DNA from: Yersinia ruckeri ATCC 29473
GTDB lineage: Bacteria > Pseudomonadota > Gammaproteobacteria > Enterobacterales > Enterobacteriaceae
Reading direction: 5' to 3'
NCBI RefSeq assembly: GCF_000754815.1
Contig: NZ_KN150747.1
Location: 1,953,908-2,017,907, forward strand
DNA: 64,000 nt
The notes beneath the pieces were generated by a model, which was not told the origin of the DNA, did not search any database, and was given only the letters and a program-made list of their open reading frames with translations. Made by a program: the position numbers and the translations under genes. Positions 29,611 to 39,610 of the stretch are shown in pieces (position 1 is the first letter of the stretch; every line of letters starts with the position of its first letter).

Positions 29611-29796
29611 TTAAGGCTTGGCCTTCGCCTGATTTGACATACCTGCTGGAGCGATATCCCCCAATGGCGATGATGCCGTTTCGGTTTCCAACGGAGTAGT
29701 TGAACGGGTATACATGTTCAATCCCGCGAGGAATACGCCGCCAAGAGAACTCAGTGCCATCACGGCAAACAGGGCAATCAGTAATTTCTTCTGCAT
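29611..29796 (-). CDS. Small membrane-anchored or exported hypothetical protein (61 aa)
   Basis: The N-terminus MQKKLLIALFAVMALSSLGG is a typical signal sequence or single anchor, followed by a Thr/Ser/Pro/Ala-rich tail ending QAKAKP. There is no lipobox Cys. A weak AAGTGA precedes the ATG. It lies between the adiA terminator and yedA, on the yedA strand. It is not recognised; it could be a genuine small periplasmic-facing protein. Confidence 0.5.
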   Translation of the reverse strand: MQKKLLIALFAVMALSSLGGVFLAGLNMYTRSTTPLETETASSPLGDIAPAGMSNQAKAKP

Positions 29797-29869
29797 AGTT
29801 ATATATTCACTTTTTATTGAAACATCCGCAATTATAGTCGTTTACCAGGGTGAAACAAAGGCGCAACTT

Positions 29870-30760
29870 TTAATGTTTACCAATCAAAAACTTGCCTAAT
29901 GTCACCAATAGCACCGCAGAAACGATGATGCCAAGCGCCAGCCATTCGGTTAGCGATAGACTTTCACCCGCGAAACCGATACCGAGTAACACTGCGACCA
30001 CTGGATTGACATAGGCATAGCTGGTCGCTACCGCCGGGCGCACGTTTTTCAGCAGGAACATATAGGCACTGATAGCCAGCATCGAACCGAAAACAATGAG
30101 ATAAAGCAGTGCCAGAATTCCGCTAGTCGTTGGCAGTTGTGTCAGTTCTTCACCGCTGAGGGTTGAACCCAGCAGTAATACCACGCCAGCAACCAGCATT
30201 TGCGCCGCGCCGGACATCGCCCCAGTGGGGAGTGCCAGTTTTGAGCTCCAGATAGAACCAAAAGCCCAACTGGCCGATGCCAACAGAATCAATAGGGCGC
30301 CAGTGGGATTATCGGTCAGGTTACTGCCAGTATTCAGCAGGACTATCCCAACCAAGCCGAGAGCAATACCCGCCCATTCTAATTTGGTATTTTTCATGCC
30401 CCAGAGCAGGCTAAAACATAAAGTGAATAAGGGTACGGTGGCGACCATAACGGCGGCGATACCTGATGGAACATGTTGATGTTCCGCAATGGTGACTAGA
30501 CCATTACCAATCGCCAATAGCAAAATCCCGATAGCACTGGCTGCTAGCCACTGACGTGCGGTGGGCAAGGCATGGCCGCGAATGATGAGAAAACCAAACA
30601 GGAGAATACCCGCGACCAGATAGCGAATACCGGCCATCATCAACGGGGGCCAGCTTTCTACGCCAATGCGAATCACCAGGTAAGTCGAACCCCAGACGAA
30701 ATACAGCGTGAAAAGCGCGCCAATGAGTGGCCACGGATTACGACTAGCTTGCTTTAGCAT
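29870..30760 (-). CDS. yedA: EamA-family inner-membrane transporter YedA
   Basis: A 296-aa DMT/EamA transporter with two repeats of five helices (about residues 10-140 and 150-290). The typical opening FTLYFVWGSTYLVIRIGVE and SSYAYVNPVVAVLLG-type segment (TSYAYVNPVVAVLLGIGFAGE) match E. coli YedA. The substrate is unproven; family members export amino acids or metabolites. It is monocistronic, or followed by the 61-aa ORF. Confidence 0.88.
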   Translation of the reverse strand: MLKQASRNPWPLIGALFTLYFVWGSTYLVIRIGVESWPPLMMAGIRYLVAGILLFGFLIIRGHALPTARQWLAASAIGILLLAIGNGLVTIAEHQHVPSGIAAVMVATVPLFTLCFSLLWGMKNTKLEWAGIALGLVGIVLLNTGSNLTDNPTGALLILLASASWAFGSIWSSKLALPTGAMSGAAQMLVAGVVLLLGSTLSGEELTQLPTTSGILALLYLIVFGSMLAISAYMFLLKNVRPAVATSYAYVNPVVAVLLGIGFAGESLSLTEWLALGIIVSAVLLVTLGKFLIGKH

Positions 30761-31107
30761 AGATTATTCAACAGGTAAGCACGGGGGAAAATAGTGTTAT
30801 AAGTAGACATGATATTGCTCACAATAAGCAAAGAATTAAATATGCTTTTTATCTGATATTATGTGACGAATAACTCCTTGTTTGTTGTATGTCTATCTGC
30901 GGGTTATTTCCTTACACTTGATCGCCGACGGATGCTGGGATGCATTTGATGTAATGCAATGTAATCTTAGTCTTGCTACAGCGGCCCGTACTCCAATCGC
31001 TAGCGGGATGGTTACGTGGAATCAGGTGGATAACGCCCTTAAACAGCGGTATTGCGTAATCGTAGGGGATTGTTATTTATATTGAAGATAAAACAAACGA
31101 TTGTCAT
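30761..31107. other. Intergenic region between yedA and the porin gene
   Basis: About 350 bases contain the yedA promoter side and no recognised gene. A 67-codon plus-strand frame at 30882-31085 has no ribosome-binding site or recognisable features and was not called. Confidence 0.3.
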
Positions 31108-31131
31108 AAAAAAACCGGGAATAATCCCGGC
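31108..31131 (-). terminator. Intrinsic terminator of the porin gene
   Basis: On the minus strand the stem CCGGGA-TTAT-TCCCGG is followed by seven Ts, 50 bases beyond the porin stop. Confidence 0.88.
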
Positions 31132-31182
31132 GAATGATTTGAAAATATTTCATATAAAATGAGGGTAATACTTTCCTAAATC

Positions 31183-32280
31183 TTAGAACTGATAAACTAA
31201 GCCGACTGCAACGATATCATCACTATTCAGTTTAAGTTTATTATCGCTGCTCAGTTGATTAATTTTATAATCAATATAGGTGGACATATTCTTATTAAAG
31301 TAGTAATAGGCACCCACATCAATATATTTAACCAGATCGGCATCGCCGACACCTTCAATATCCTTTCCTTTAGACTGAACATATGCCAGCGATGGTTTCA
31401 AACCAAAATCAAATTGATATTGCGCGACTAACTCAATATTCTGCGCTTTATTGGCAAACCCGCTAACGGCTGTTGGCGTATTATTAATGCTGGCAGTACC
31501 AGAAATCGGGGTCATATTGCGGGTTTCAGCATAAGTCGCTGCCAAATAGATGCCATTATCGTCGTATTTCAGACCGGTAGCCCAGGCATCGGCTTTATCG
31601 CCCTTACCAAATGCACTCGCTTTTTGTGCGGTAGTACGGTTGGAAGAGGTATAAGCCGCACCAACGCTCACGCCAGAGCCGATGTTATAGCTGGACGCCA
31701 GACCAAAACCGTCACCGTTTTGTTTCGAAGTACCGCGTGACGTATCGTCGTTTTTACCTTGATATTGCAGGCTAAATTTCAGGCCGTCTACCCACCCGAA
31801 GAAATCACTGTTACGATAAGTGGCTACACCGTTGGTGCGGCCGGTCATGAAGTTATCGGTTTTCACATAGCTGTCACCGCCAAACTCTGGCAGCATATCT
31901 GTCCAAGCTCCGATATCGTATAACACACCGTAGTTGCGGCCATAATCGAAGGAACCGAATTTAGCATAACGTAAGCCAGCAAAACCTAAACGGGTTTTGG
32001 TATCGGTGGTGCCTTCGCTTTCGGCATGATTAACAGCTACGTTATATTCCCATTGGCCATAACCAGATAGTTGATCATTAATCTGTGTCACGCCTTTAAA
32101 ACCAAAGCGGACATAAGATTTATCGCCATCACTATTTTTATTGTCAGAGAAATAATGCAAGCCTTTTACTTTTCCGTATAAGTCTAATTTATTACCGTCT
32201 TTATTATAAATCTCTGCTGCGTGGGAGGTGGCGGTAATGAAAAGTGCCGGTATAAGCATTGCCAGAATATTAATTTTCAT
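31183..32280 (-). CDS. OmpC/OmpF-family trimeric porin
   Basis: A 365-aa outer-membrane general diffusion porin with 16 beta strands. Signal peptide residues 1-21 ending SHA, mature start [20 protein letters not shown]. The L3 constriction loop motif PEFGGD is present, and the C-terminus is VGLVYQF with the terminal Phe needed for BAM recognition. It belongs with OmpC, OmpF and OmpN; which paralogue this is cannot be settled from the sequence alone. It stands alone between two terminators/promoters, upstream of dinG and divergent from it. Confidence 0.9.
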   Translation of the reverse strand: MKINILAMLIPALFITATSHAAEIYNKDGNKLDLYGKVKGLHYFSDNKNSDGDKSYVRFGFKGVTQINDQLSGYGQWEYNVAVNHAESEGTTDTKTRLGFAGLRYAKFGSFDYGRNYGVLYDIGAWTDMLPEFGGDSYVKTDNFMTGRTNGVATYRNSDFFGWVDGLKFSLQYQGKNDDTSRGTSKQNGDGFGLASSYNIGSGVSVGAAYTSSNRTTAQKASAFGKGDKADAWATGLKYDDNGIYLAATYAETRNMTPISGTASINNTPTAVSGFANKAQNIELVAQYQFDFGLKPSLAYVQSKGKDIEGVGDADLVKYIDVGAYYYFNKNMSTYIDYKINQLSSDNKLKLNSDDIVAVGLVYQF

Positions 32281-32538
32281 GTTTTGCCCTGTTTCTCTTA
32301 TTGAAAGATGCTAATCACCAATTTTTTTGCTGTATTCAATATCAGTCTGAACTTTCTCAGCGCAGAATTTTTACCGCAACTGTGTGATATATTTATGACA
32401 AAGTGAATTTAAGAACGATATTAATGAAAATAAGGGAGTCTGGCAGACATAACGGTGGCTCATTGTTGTTTTTAAGAGGCTGACGTGAGCGGCACTCTGT
32501 GGGACAATAGGACAACATTCAGTTTAGATAAGATATGC

Positions 32539-34746
32539 ATGGCGTTATCCCCCGCAGTAAAAAACCAGATCAGCCAATGGTATAAAGCGCTTGGGCAACA
32601 AATTCCGGACTTTGTTTCTCGAACACCGCAGCGACAAATGATTGCCGAAGTAGCGAAAACGTTGGCAGGTGATGCTGGACGACATTTGGCCATCGAAGCC
32701 CCAACGGGTGTGGGGAAAACTTTGTCTTACTTGATTCCCGGTATTGCCATTGGTCGGGCGGAAACCAAGCCGCTGGTGGTCAGTACCGCGAACGTTGCGT
32801 TGCAAGATCAGATTTATAGCAAAGACCTGCCATTACTGAAAAAAATCATTCCTGATTTGAAATTCACCGGAGCCTTTGGCCGTGGGCGCTATGTGTGCCC
32901 ACGTAATCTGGCCGCCATGTGTACCGATGTCTCTGGTCAAGGGGATTTATCGCTATTTTTGGGTGATGAACTGGCACCGGCCAACGGGGAAGAGCAGGCT
33001 ACCTGTGTGGCATTATCAAAATCTCTCAATAGCTATGCCTGGGATGGTTTGCGAGATCATCATCAAAAGTCGCTGAGCGATGGGCTGTGGGCCAAACTCA
33101 GTACGGATAAAGCCAACTGTTTAGGCCGGAATTGTCACTATTTTCGCGAATGTCCCTTTTATATTGCGCGTAAAGAGATCGAAACCGCCGATGTGGTGGT
33201 CGCCAACCATGCTCTGGTGATGGCGGCGCTGGAAACTGAATCAGTGTTGCCTAATCCGAAAGAATTACTGTTGGTGTTGGATGAAGGCCACCATTTACCG
33301 GATGTTGCGCGCGATGCACTGGAGATTGAAGGGGAAATCACGGCAGTTTTTGCCAATCTACAGTTGGATATGATCGCCAGACTGGTAGATCAATGTATGG
33401 TGCAATACCGGCCCAAAAACCCACCAAAGCTGGCTAATCCTGAGCGCTTGCAAGATCATTGCGAGCAGATGCGGGAACTGATTCTTGACGTTGAGCAGCA
33501 GGTCAACCAACTGTTGCCAACCGATAGTATTCAGGCAACTCACCGCTTCGAAATGGGTATTTTGCCCGAGAGGCTGACGGAAAGTTGTGCCAAACTGTTC
33601 AAATTGACCGATGGTCTGCGGGGTCTGACTGAATTTGTGTTGAACGATTTGAGCGAACAAACCGGCAAGCACGATATTGTTCGTTTGCATCGAGCCATTT
33701 TACAAATGAGCCGAACCTTTGGTTATCTGGAAGCGATGACCAAATTGTGGCGTTTGGCAGCACTGGATAAAGCCTCTAACGCGCCGATATCCAAATGGGT
33801 AATGCGGGAATATCGTGAAAACCAAACGCACCTGTCTTTCCACTGTGTGGGTATTCGCGTGAGCGATCAGTTAGATAAAATGCTATGGCGAAAAGTCCCT
33901 CATGTGATCGTGACATCGGCCACGTTGCGCTCTCTAAATAGCTTCGCCCGCCTGCAAGAATTATCCGGCCTGAGTGAGAAGGCGGGTGATCGTTTTGTGG
34001 CTCTGTCTTCGCCGTTTAACCACGTTGAGCAGGGCAAGTTAGTGATCCCGCAAATGCGTTTTGAGCCGACTATGGCCAATGAGGCCGATCATCTGGCTGA
34101 AATGGCGCAGTTTTTCCGCGCTGAACAAGCCAGTGGCCGACATAAAGGGATGCTGATTTTGTTCAGCAGTCATCGGGCGATGCAGACTTTTCTCAGTCAC
34201 GTGACAGATCTGCGGCTGATGCTGTTGGTGCAGGGCGATCAGCCTCGTTATCGTCTGGTCGAAGAGCATCGAAAACGGGTTGAGCAGGGAACCGCTAGCG
34301 TGTTGGTTGGTTTGCAGTCATTTGCTGAAGGTCTGGATCTTAAAGGCGAATTGCTGACCCAAGTACACATTCACAAAATAGCGTTTCCGCCGATCGACAG
34401 CCCAGTGATATTAACAGAAGGAGAGTGGCTAAAATCATTAAAACGCTATCCTTTTGAAGTCCAAAGTTTGCCGAGCGCGTCTTTTAACCTGATTCAGCAG
34501 GTTGGCCGATTAATTCGCAGTAATGAATGCCGTGGCGAAATTGTCATTTATGACCGTCGATTACTGACGAAAGGCTACGGTGCGCGTTTACTGGCGGCGT
34601 TGCCCGTTTTTCCGATTGAACAACCTGAAATGCCCGCCGCTGCCGCACTGCCGGTGAGTGTGAAAAAAACGCCGCGCAAGGCGGTGATAGGTAAGAAAAG
34701 AACACCCAAACGGCGTCGAAGCAATGTCACTCTCGGTAGCGGATGA
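32539..34746 (+). CDS. dinG: ATP-dependent DNA helicase DinG
   Basis: XPD-like 5'-3' helicase of the SOS response that unwinds R-loops and D-loops. The start MALSPAVKNQISQWYKALG aligns with E. coli and gives 735 aa (E. coli 716); a reading from 32485 would add 18 residues. Walker A is APTGVGKT (54-61) and the DEAH-like box is DEGH. The four iron-sulfur cysteines fall at 120, 194, 199 and 205, the same positions as in E. coli. The helicase C-terminal part has SATLRSLNSF and QQVGRLIRS. The basic tail is extended. No clear LexA box was noted upstream. Confidence 0.95.
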   Translation: MALSPAVKNQISQWYKALGQQIPDFVSRTPQRQMIAEVAKTLAGDAGRHLAIEAPTGVGKTLSYLIPGIAIGRAETKPLVVSTANVALQDQIYSKDLPLLKKIIPDLKFTGAFGRGRYVCPRNLAAMCTDVSGQGDLSLFLGDELAPANGEEQATCVALSKSLNSYAWDGLRDHHQKSLSDGLWAKLSTDKANCLGRNCHYFRECPFYIARKEIETADVVVANHALVMAALETESVLPNPKELLLVLDEGHHLPDVARDALEIEGEITAVFANLQLDMIARLVDQCMVQYRPKNPPKLANPERLQDHCEQMRELILDVEQQVNQLLPTDSIQATHRFEMGILPERLTESCAKLFKLTDGLRGLTEFVLNDLSEQTGKHDIVRLHRAILQMSRTFGYLEAMTKLWRLAALDKASNAPISKWVMREYRENQTHLSFHCVGIRVSDQLDKMLWRKVPHVIVTSATLRSLNSFARLQELSGLSEKAGDRFVALSSPFNHVEQGKLVIPQMRFEPTMANEADHLAEMAQFFRAEQASGRHKGMLILFSSHRAMQTFLSHVTDLRLMLLVQGDQPRYRLVEEHRKRVEQGTASVLVGLQSFAEGLDLKGELLTQVHIHKIAFPPIDSPVILTEGEWLKSLKRYPFEVQSLPSASFNLIQQVGRLIRSNECRGEIVIYDRRLLTKGYGARLLAALPVFPIEQPEMPAAAALPVSVKKTPRKAVIGKKRTPKRRRSNVTLGSG

Positions 34747-34824
34747 TATTGATGGCCAGTGGCCAATAATCGACCGTTAAACCCTTTTTATTCTAACAAA
34801 AATAGCGAGAAGGAAGCCTTGTCG

Positions 34825-35781
34825 ATGGATTACCGCAAAATTATCAAAGAAGTGGGGCGGGGTAAAAATCATGCCCGCGATCTGGATCAGGAAACGGCCT
34901 ATGGGCTTTATCAACGGATGCTACAAGGGCAGGTTCCTGAACTGGAATTGGGTGGAATTCTGATCGCTTTTCGAATTAAAGGTGAATCGGAACAGGAAAT
35001 ACTCGGTTTTTATCGGGCAATGCAAGAGCAGGTTATGAATCTGAAAGCCCCTCAGGGACGGCCAATTCCGGTGGTGATCCCCAGTTATAACGGCGCACGC
35101 AAGCAGGCAAATTTAACTCCATTATTGGCGTTGTTGCTCTCTCGCTTGGGATTCCCTGTGGTGATTCACGGTGTGACTGAGGACAGCACTCGTGTCACTA
35201 GCGCGGAAATATTTCAGGCGCTGGGCGTGCCGTGGTCGCTCACCAAAGACGATGCGCAAACCCGTTTAGATCATGGTTTGCCGGTATTTATTCCGGTAGC
35301 GGTGTTCTCGCCTGAGTTGGATCAACAATTAGCGTTACGCTGGCAGATGGGCGTGCGTAACAGTAGCCATACCTTGGCCAAATTGGCGACGCCGTTTGGG
35401 CAACACCCATCGTTGCGTCTGGCGAGTGTCTCACACCCAGAATATATGCAAAAAGTCGGCAGTTTCTTCCAAGAGATCGGTGCGCCAGCGTTGTTGCTAC
35501 AGGGCACTGAAGGTGAAGTGTATGCCAACCCACTGCGTTGCCCGCCGATTCACGCTATTGTTGAAGGGGAACAACGGATATTGATTGAACGCTTATCCAA
35601 TGATGACACGCCGACTCTTCCTACTTCTAAAGAAACAGCTGAAACTGCGCGCTGGATCGAAAGTTGTCTGGCGGGAGAGGTGCCTATTCCGGCATCAATA
35701 ATCAAGCAATTAGCTTGTTGTTTACTGGTTACCGGGCAGGTCAGTTCGCTGGAGCAGGCACTGAAACAATTCGCTGGCTGA
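34825..35781 (+). CDS. ybiB: Nucleic-acid-binding TrpD2-family protein YbiB
   Basis: A 318-aa protein resembling anthranilate phosphoribosyltransferase but used for nucleic-acid binding. The start at MDYRKIIKEVGRGKNHARDL aligns with E. coli YbiB (320 aa) and has AAGGAAG upstream. Key segments: RMLQGQVPELELGGILIAFR, VIPSYNGARKQANLTPLLALLL, and the surface MGVRNSSHTLAKLATPFG. In E. coli it is LexA-controlled through dinG, and here too it lies 78 bases after dinG, so co-transcription is likely. Confidence 0.93.
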   Translation: MDYRKIIKEVGRGKNHARDLDQETAYGLYQRMLQGQVPELELGGILIAFRIKGESEQEILGFYRAMQEQVMNLKAPQGRPIPVVIPSYNGARKQANLTPLLALLLSRLGFPVVIHGVTEDSTRVTSAEIFQALGVPWSLTKDDAQTRLDHGLPVFIPVAVFSPELDQQLALRWQMGVRNSSHTLAKLATPFGQHPSLRLASVSHPEYMQKVGSFFQEIGAPALLLQGTEGEVYANPLRCPPIHAIVEGEQRILIERLSNDDTPTLPTSKETAETARWIESCLAGEVPIPASIIKQLACCLLVTGQVSSLEQALKQFAG

Positions 35782-35890
35782 GTCAGGTTTGCCACCCCGG
35801 AACGGCAGCGTTGTCCTTGGCGTCGGCCTGTTCTTATTGGCATTTTATGCTATCTTACGCGCCAGAAAATGCCCACCAGAGAGTCAACCG

Positions 35891-36853
35891 ATGGAAAACA
35901 AAAAAATCTTTCCCAAAGAAAAAAGCGGATTACATCCCCGAAATCATCATCGTTCTCGCTACGATTTTGATGCGCTTTCAATCAGTTGCCCTGAGTTAAG
36001 TGCGTTTTTGGCACCGAATGCCTACGGTGATATTTCAGTAGATTTTGCCGATCCTGCGGCGGTAAAAATGTTGAATCGGGCATTATTAAAACATTTTTAT
36101 GGCATTGAATTTTGGGATATTCCTGCCGACTATCTATGCCCGCCGATTCCGGGGCGAGCCGATTATCTGCACCATTTGGCCGATCTGTTAGCCAGCGATA
36201 ACGGTGGCGTTATCCCGCAGGGGAAAAGTGTCGCGGTATTGGACGTCGGTGTCGGTGCCAACTGCATCTATCCTATTATTGGTCAACGGGAATATGGCTG
36301 GCGTTTCACTGGCACAGAAATTGACCCACAGGCGCTGAGTGCTGCGAAAATGGTGGTTTCCATGAACCCAACGCTGAGAAATACACTGCGTTTGAAGTTA
36401 CAGAAACAACCTGCGGCTATTTTTGACGGTGTATGGGCGATTAACGAGCGTTATGACGTGACGTTATGCAACCCGCCATTCCATGCTTCGGCGGAAGAGG
36501 CTGCAGCCACTACGCGGCGTAAACTGCATAAGCTAGGCAAAAATGAAGTGGCGGCGCAGCCGGTACAAAACTTTGGTGGTAAAAATGCCGAGTTGTGGTG
36601 CGATGGTGGTGAAGAAGGTTTTGTGACTCGTATGGTGAGAGAAAGCGTCGAGCGCGGCAACAACTGCCTTTGGTTCACGTCACTGGTTTCCAAAAAAACC
36701 AGTCTACCGGCGATTTATCATGCTCTCCGTTATGCGAATGCTGCGGAAATTCGCACCATTGATATGGCACAGGGACAAAAAGTCAGTCGCTTTGTCGCTT
36801 GGACATTCCAGACTGAAGCCCAACGTGCTGTCTGGGTTGCCGAACGTTGGTAG
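35891..36853 (+). CDS. rlmF: 23S rRNA (adenine(1618)-N6)-methyltransferase RlmF
   Basis: SAM-dependent enzyme that methylates A1618 of 23S rRNA. The start at MENKKIFPKEKSGLHPRNHH gives 320 aa (E. coli 308). In-frame reading continues upstream to 35789 through a hydrophobic stretch that is not conserved. SAM motif I is LDVGVGANCIYP, and motif IV is NPPF (CNPPFHAS), diagnostic of N6-adenine methyltransferases. FGGKNAELWCDGGEEGFV is the conserved RlmF block. It stands alone after ybiB. Confidence 0.92.
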   Translation: MENKKIFPKEKSGLHPRNHHRSRYDFDALSISCPELSAFLAPNAYGDISVDFADPAAVKMLNRALLKHFYGIEFWDIPADYLCPPIPGRADYLHHLADLLASDNGGVIPQGKSVAVLDVGVGANCIYPIIGQREYGWRFTGTEIDPQALSAAKMVVSMNPTLRNTLRLKLQKQPAAIFDGVWAINERYDVTLCNPPFHASAEEAAATTRRKLHKLGKNEVAAQPVQNFGGKNAELWCDGGEEGFVTRMVRESVERGNNCLWFTSLVSKKTSLPAIYHALRYANAAEIRTIDMAQGQKVSRFVAWTFQTEAQRAVWVAERW

Positions 36854-36971
36854 TTTTTTGACCGGTTAAATCGAATTTTCACCCTACGGCAGTTAGCTCA
36901 TTGTGCGGGTATTTTTAGGCGCTTTGAATGGTGATTAATTTTAGCAATCAGAGATAAAACAGAGCGAAATA

Positions 36972-37003
36972 CCTTGCGGGAGGCATGATTGTCCCCCGCA
37001 AGG
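36972..37003. terminator. Stem-loop between rlmF and glnQ
   Basis: CCTTGCGGG and CCCGCAAGG pair perfectly over 9 bases, 8 bases beyond the glnQ stop. It probably ends the glnHPQ message; the T-run is poor. Confidence 0.65.
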
Positions 37004-37011
37004 CTAATTTA

Positions 37012-37734
37012 TCAGGATACGTGTTGCAAGAACTCGCGCAAGCGATTACTTGGCGGGTTGGTGATTAACGTATCAGGATCTCCGTCCTCGGCTACGCGAC
37101 CTTTATCAATAAAGATCAACCGTGACGCCACCTTCTGCGCAAAGCCCACTTCGTGAGTGACGATGACCATCGTCATGCCTTCTTCAGCCAGATCCTTCAT
37201 TACAGTCAACACTTCATGACGTAATTCTGGGTCCAGTGCGGACGTTGGCTCATCAAACAGCATCAGTTTGGGTTTAACTGCTAGTGCTCTGGCGATAGCC
37301 ACACGCTGCTGCTGACCGCCGGACAGTTCGGCAGGATAATGGTGTGCTCGTTCGGATAGCCCAACTTTTGCCAGCAGTTCGCGAGCCTGTTTTTCTGCAT
37401 CCTGTTTACTGGCATGGCGCACTCGGATCGGGCCAAAGGCCACATTTTCCAACGCAGTCAGGTGCGGGAACAGATAAAACTGTTGGAAAACCATACCGGC
37501 TTCCTGGCGAATCAGACGTTCATCGACTTTAGGGTCGTTAACATCTAAACCATCAACGATCAGTTGGCCTTTGGTGATGACTTCCAGCTTGTTGATGCAG
37601 CGCAGCAACGTGGATTTACCTGAGCCAGAAGGCCCGATAATCACCACCACTTCGCCCTTGGTGATATTCAGATTGATATCGTGCAGTACCTGGGTTTGCC
37701 CAAAGTGTTTAGAAACATTCTTGAATTCAATCAT
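37012..37734 (-). CDS. glnQ: Glutamine ABC importer ATPase GlnQ
   Basis: A 240-aa ATPase of the polar amino acid family. Walker [11 protein letters not shown]-loop [17 protein letters not shown], signature [15 protein letters not shown], Walker [14 protein letters not shown], switch VTHEVGFA. Its start overlaps the glnP stop by 4 bases. It is the last gene of the minus-strand glnH-glnP-glnQ operon for high-affinity glutamine uptake and is expected to be NtrC-controlled. Confidence 0.96.
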   Translation of the reverse strand: MIEFKNVSKHFGQTQVLHDINLNITKGEVVVIIGPSGSGKSTLLRCINKLEVITKGQLIVDGLDVNDPKVDERLIRQEAGMVFQQFYLFPHLTALENVAFGPIRVRHASKQDAEKQARELLAKVGLSERAHHYPAELSGGQQQRVAIARALAVKPKLMLFDEPTSALDPELRHEVLTVMKDLAEEGMTMVIVTHEVGFAQKVASRLIFIDKGRVAEDGDPDTLITNPPSNRLREFLQHVS

Positions 37735-38387
37735 ATTATTTTCAATTTTCTTTCTAACCGACGCAGGGCAAAGCTCAGCGCCAGCGTGATAATCAGGTAA
37801 ATCACCGCAACGGCCGTCCAGATTTCCATGGCACGAAAGTTACCGGCAATAATCTCCTGACCCTGACGAGTCAGTTCGGCCACACCGATCACGATAAACA
37901 GTGAGGTATCTTTAATGCTGACAATCCATTGGTTGCCCAGCGGCGGTAACATACGACGCAGTGCCAAAGGGGCAATGACATAACGCAGCGTATCGCGCTT
38001 GGATAAACCCAATGCCAAACCGGCTTCGCGGAAACCATTGTGGATTGACAGCACTGCACCGCGGGTGATTTCCGCAATATAAGCGCCGGAGTTAATCATG
38101 ATGGTCACAACGGCTGCCGAGAAAGGATCGATGCGTACTGGCATCATCATTGGCAAGGCGAAATAGATAAACATCACTTGTACAACAATTGGCGTACCGC
38201 GAATCAATTCAATGAAAACTAACGCGATATTTCTACTTAACCAACCACCATAAGCACGAGCAAAACCTGCGACAACCCCAATAATCAGGCCACCAAGCAA
38301 CCCGAGAACCGAGATCCACAGGGTTAACTTGGCACCTTCAAGCAAGATTGGTATGGCGGGCCAAATAGCGCTCCATTCAAACTGCAT
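37731..38387 (-). CDS. glnP: Glutamine ABC importer permease GlnP
   Basis: A 218-aa inner-membrane permease of the HisM/GlnP type with five helices. The N-terminal HEQ-type region is [18 protein letters not shown]; the family signature [17 protein letters not shown] follows, and the EAA loop is [23 protein letters not shown]. The middle gene of glnHPQ, 38 bases after glnH and overlapping glnQ. Confidence 0.96.
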   Translation of the reverse strand: MQFEWSAIWPAIPILLEGAKLTLWISVLGLLGGLIIGVVAGFARAYGGWLSRNIALVFIELIRGTPIVVQVMFIYFALPMMMPVRIDPFSAAVVTIMINSGAYIAEITRGAVLSIHNGFREAGLALGLSKRDTLRYVIAPLALRRMLPPLGNQWIVSIKDTSLFIVIGVAELTRQGQEIIAGNFRAMEIWTAVAVIYLIITLALSFALRRLERKLKII

Positions 38388-38425
38388 GTATATTCTCCTG
38401 GTATAAAAACCGCAAAAAAAATTAA

Positions 38426-39166
38426 TTACTTAGGTTCAACACCAAACCATTTCTTATAGATTTCATTGTAAGTGCCGTTCTCTTTCAATGTCTTCAGTGC
38501 CGCATTGACCTTCACCCGCAACTCACTGCCTTGTGGGAAGGCGATACCGTATTGTTGTGCCTTGATGGAATCACCGACCGCTTTAAACTGGCCATTACCG
38601 GCAGTTTTGATGAAATACAGGATGTTCGGTGTGTCGTGCAGAACCGCATCAGCACGGCCAGTACCTAATTCCAGGTAAGCGTTGTCGATATTAGGGAACT
38701 GACGCAGGTCTTTGGTTTTGATGTTGGCTTTGGCGTAATCAACGGAACCAGTACCGCTTTTGACTGCCAATACTTTACCTTTCAGATCGGCTTCGCCTTT
38801 GATGTCATTGTTGGTGGTTTTTACCATTACCAGCAAGCCGCTGTTGTAGTAACCATCAGAGAAATCGACCGCTTTTTTGCGCTCGTCGGTAATGGTGATA
38901 CCAGCCAGAGCCAAATCAACGTTTTTGGTTTGCAAGGCAGGAATAATGCCGCTGAAATCCATAGGTTTCAGTTCGTAATCCAACTTCAATTCTTTGGCGA
39001 TAGCCGCCCAAAGATCAACATCAAAACCAACGTACTTATCCCCTTGTTTAAATTCGAAAGGAACGAAAGCGGTATCCGTGGCAACAATCAATTTGTCCGC
39101 TGCGTGAGAACTTACTGCAAAGGCCAGAGTGATAGCGGCCAATGAAACTTTTACAAGTGACTTCAT
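38426..39166 (-). CDS. glnH: Glutamine periplasmic binding protein GlnH
   Basis: A 246-aa solute-binding protein (E. coli 248). The start [20 protein letters not shown] carries the signal peptide, cut after SHA; a longer reading from 39247 would disrupt it. Ligand residues lie in [40 protein letters not shown] and [10 protein letters not shown]. First gene of the operon. Upstream are a sigma-54-like promoter and NtrC-type sites, so nitrogen limitation probably induces it. Confidence 0.95.
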   Translation of the reverse strand: MKSLVKVSLAAITLAFAVSSHAADKLIVATDTAFVPFEFKQGDKYVGFDVDLWAAIAKELKLDYELKPMDFSGIIPALQTKNVDLALAGITITDERKKAVDFSDGYYNSGLLVMVKTTNNDIKGEADLKGKVLAVKSGTGSVDYAKANIKTKDLRQFPNIDNAYLELGTGRADAVLHDTPNILYFIKTAGNGQFKAVGDSIKAQQYGIAFPQGSELRVKVNAALKTLKENGTYNEIYKKWFGVEPK

Positions 39167-39230
39167 ATGTGGGAGTTCCTTTGTACTTTGAGTGGAGGAG
39201 ATCCGTTTTTTTATAATTCCGGGAGCAATA

Positions 39231-39246
39231 TGAAAAAATCGTGCCA
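39231..39246 (-). promoter_or_regulatory. Sigma-54-type -24/-12 promoter of glnHPQ
   Basis: The minus-strand sequence TGGCACG-ATTT-TTTCA matches the TGGCACG-N4-TTGCA consensus except at one position of the -12 box. Spacing is exact. This places the transcript start about 52 bases before the glnH ATG. Confidence 0.65.
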
Positions 39247-39332
39247 AAATTGCAAGTCTTTTAAAAATAAAGCATTTAATACAAATTATTAGGCTGCAAC
39301 TACTTAGCTACAATCAATTGCACTGCAACGAA

Positions 39333-39367
39333 TCACCAAAATGGTGCATTTTGGCTATTTTGGTGCA
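39333..39367. promoter_or_regulatory. NtrC-type enhancer sites upstream of glnH
   Basis: TCACCAAAATGGTGCA (39333-39348) is a near-palindromic match to the NtrC consensus TGCACC-N5-GGTGCA. A second half-site, TTTTGGTGCA, ends at 39367. They lie about 100 bases upstream of the -24/-12 promoter, a normal enhancer distance. Confidence 0.65.
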
Positions 39368-39610
39368 ATGCCATCATAATTAACTCACTACTAACTAATT
39401 AGTCAATAATTAATGATTGTGTTTTAACATGAAAACAACACAATTGCTGGTGGGCGCAGATTTTTATGTGACAGGCGTCAGAGGTAACATCAATGCGTGA
39501 GAGGAAAATATCACGTACAGCAATGGCTAAGTGAACGGGAAAAATGACGAAGGGCCAGCGTTGCCAGCCCCAATCATTTAATCTGATAGCATTCTTTCAA
39601 TATGTCAGCG
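39368..39610. other. Intergenic region between the glnH enhancer and dps
   Basis: The stretch downstream of dps shows an inverted motif CGTGA-N10-TCACG at 39496-39515 and GC-rich direct repeats near 39551-39570 (GCCAGC twice). No gene was recognised. Confidence 0.3.

Noticed and set aside
30882-31085. 67-codon plus-strand frame between yedA and the porin gene
   Set aside because: No ribosome-binding site, no recognisable domain, ordinary composition for non-coding DNA.
39496-39515. CGTGA-N10-TCACG as a CRP site
   Set aside because: CRP half-sites need a 6-base spacer; this has 10.
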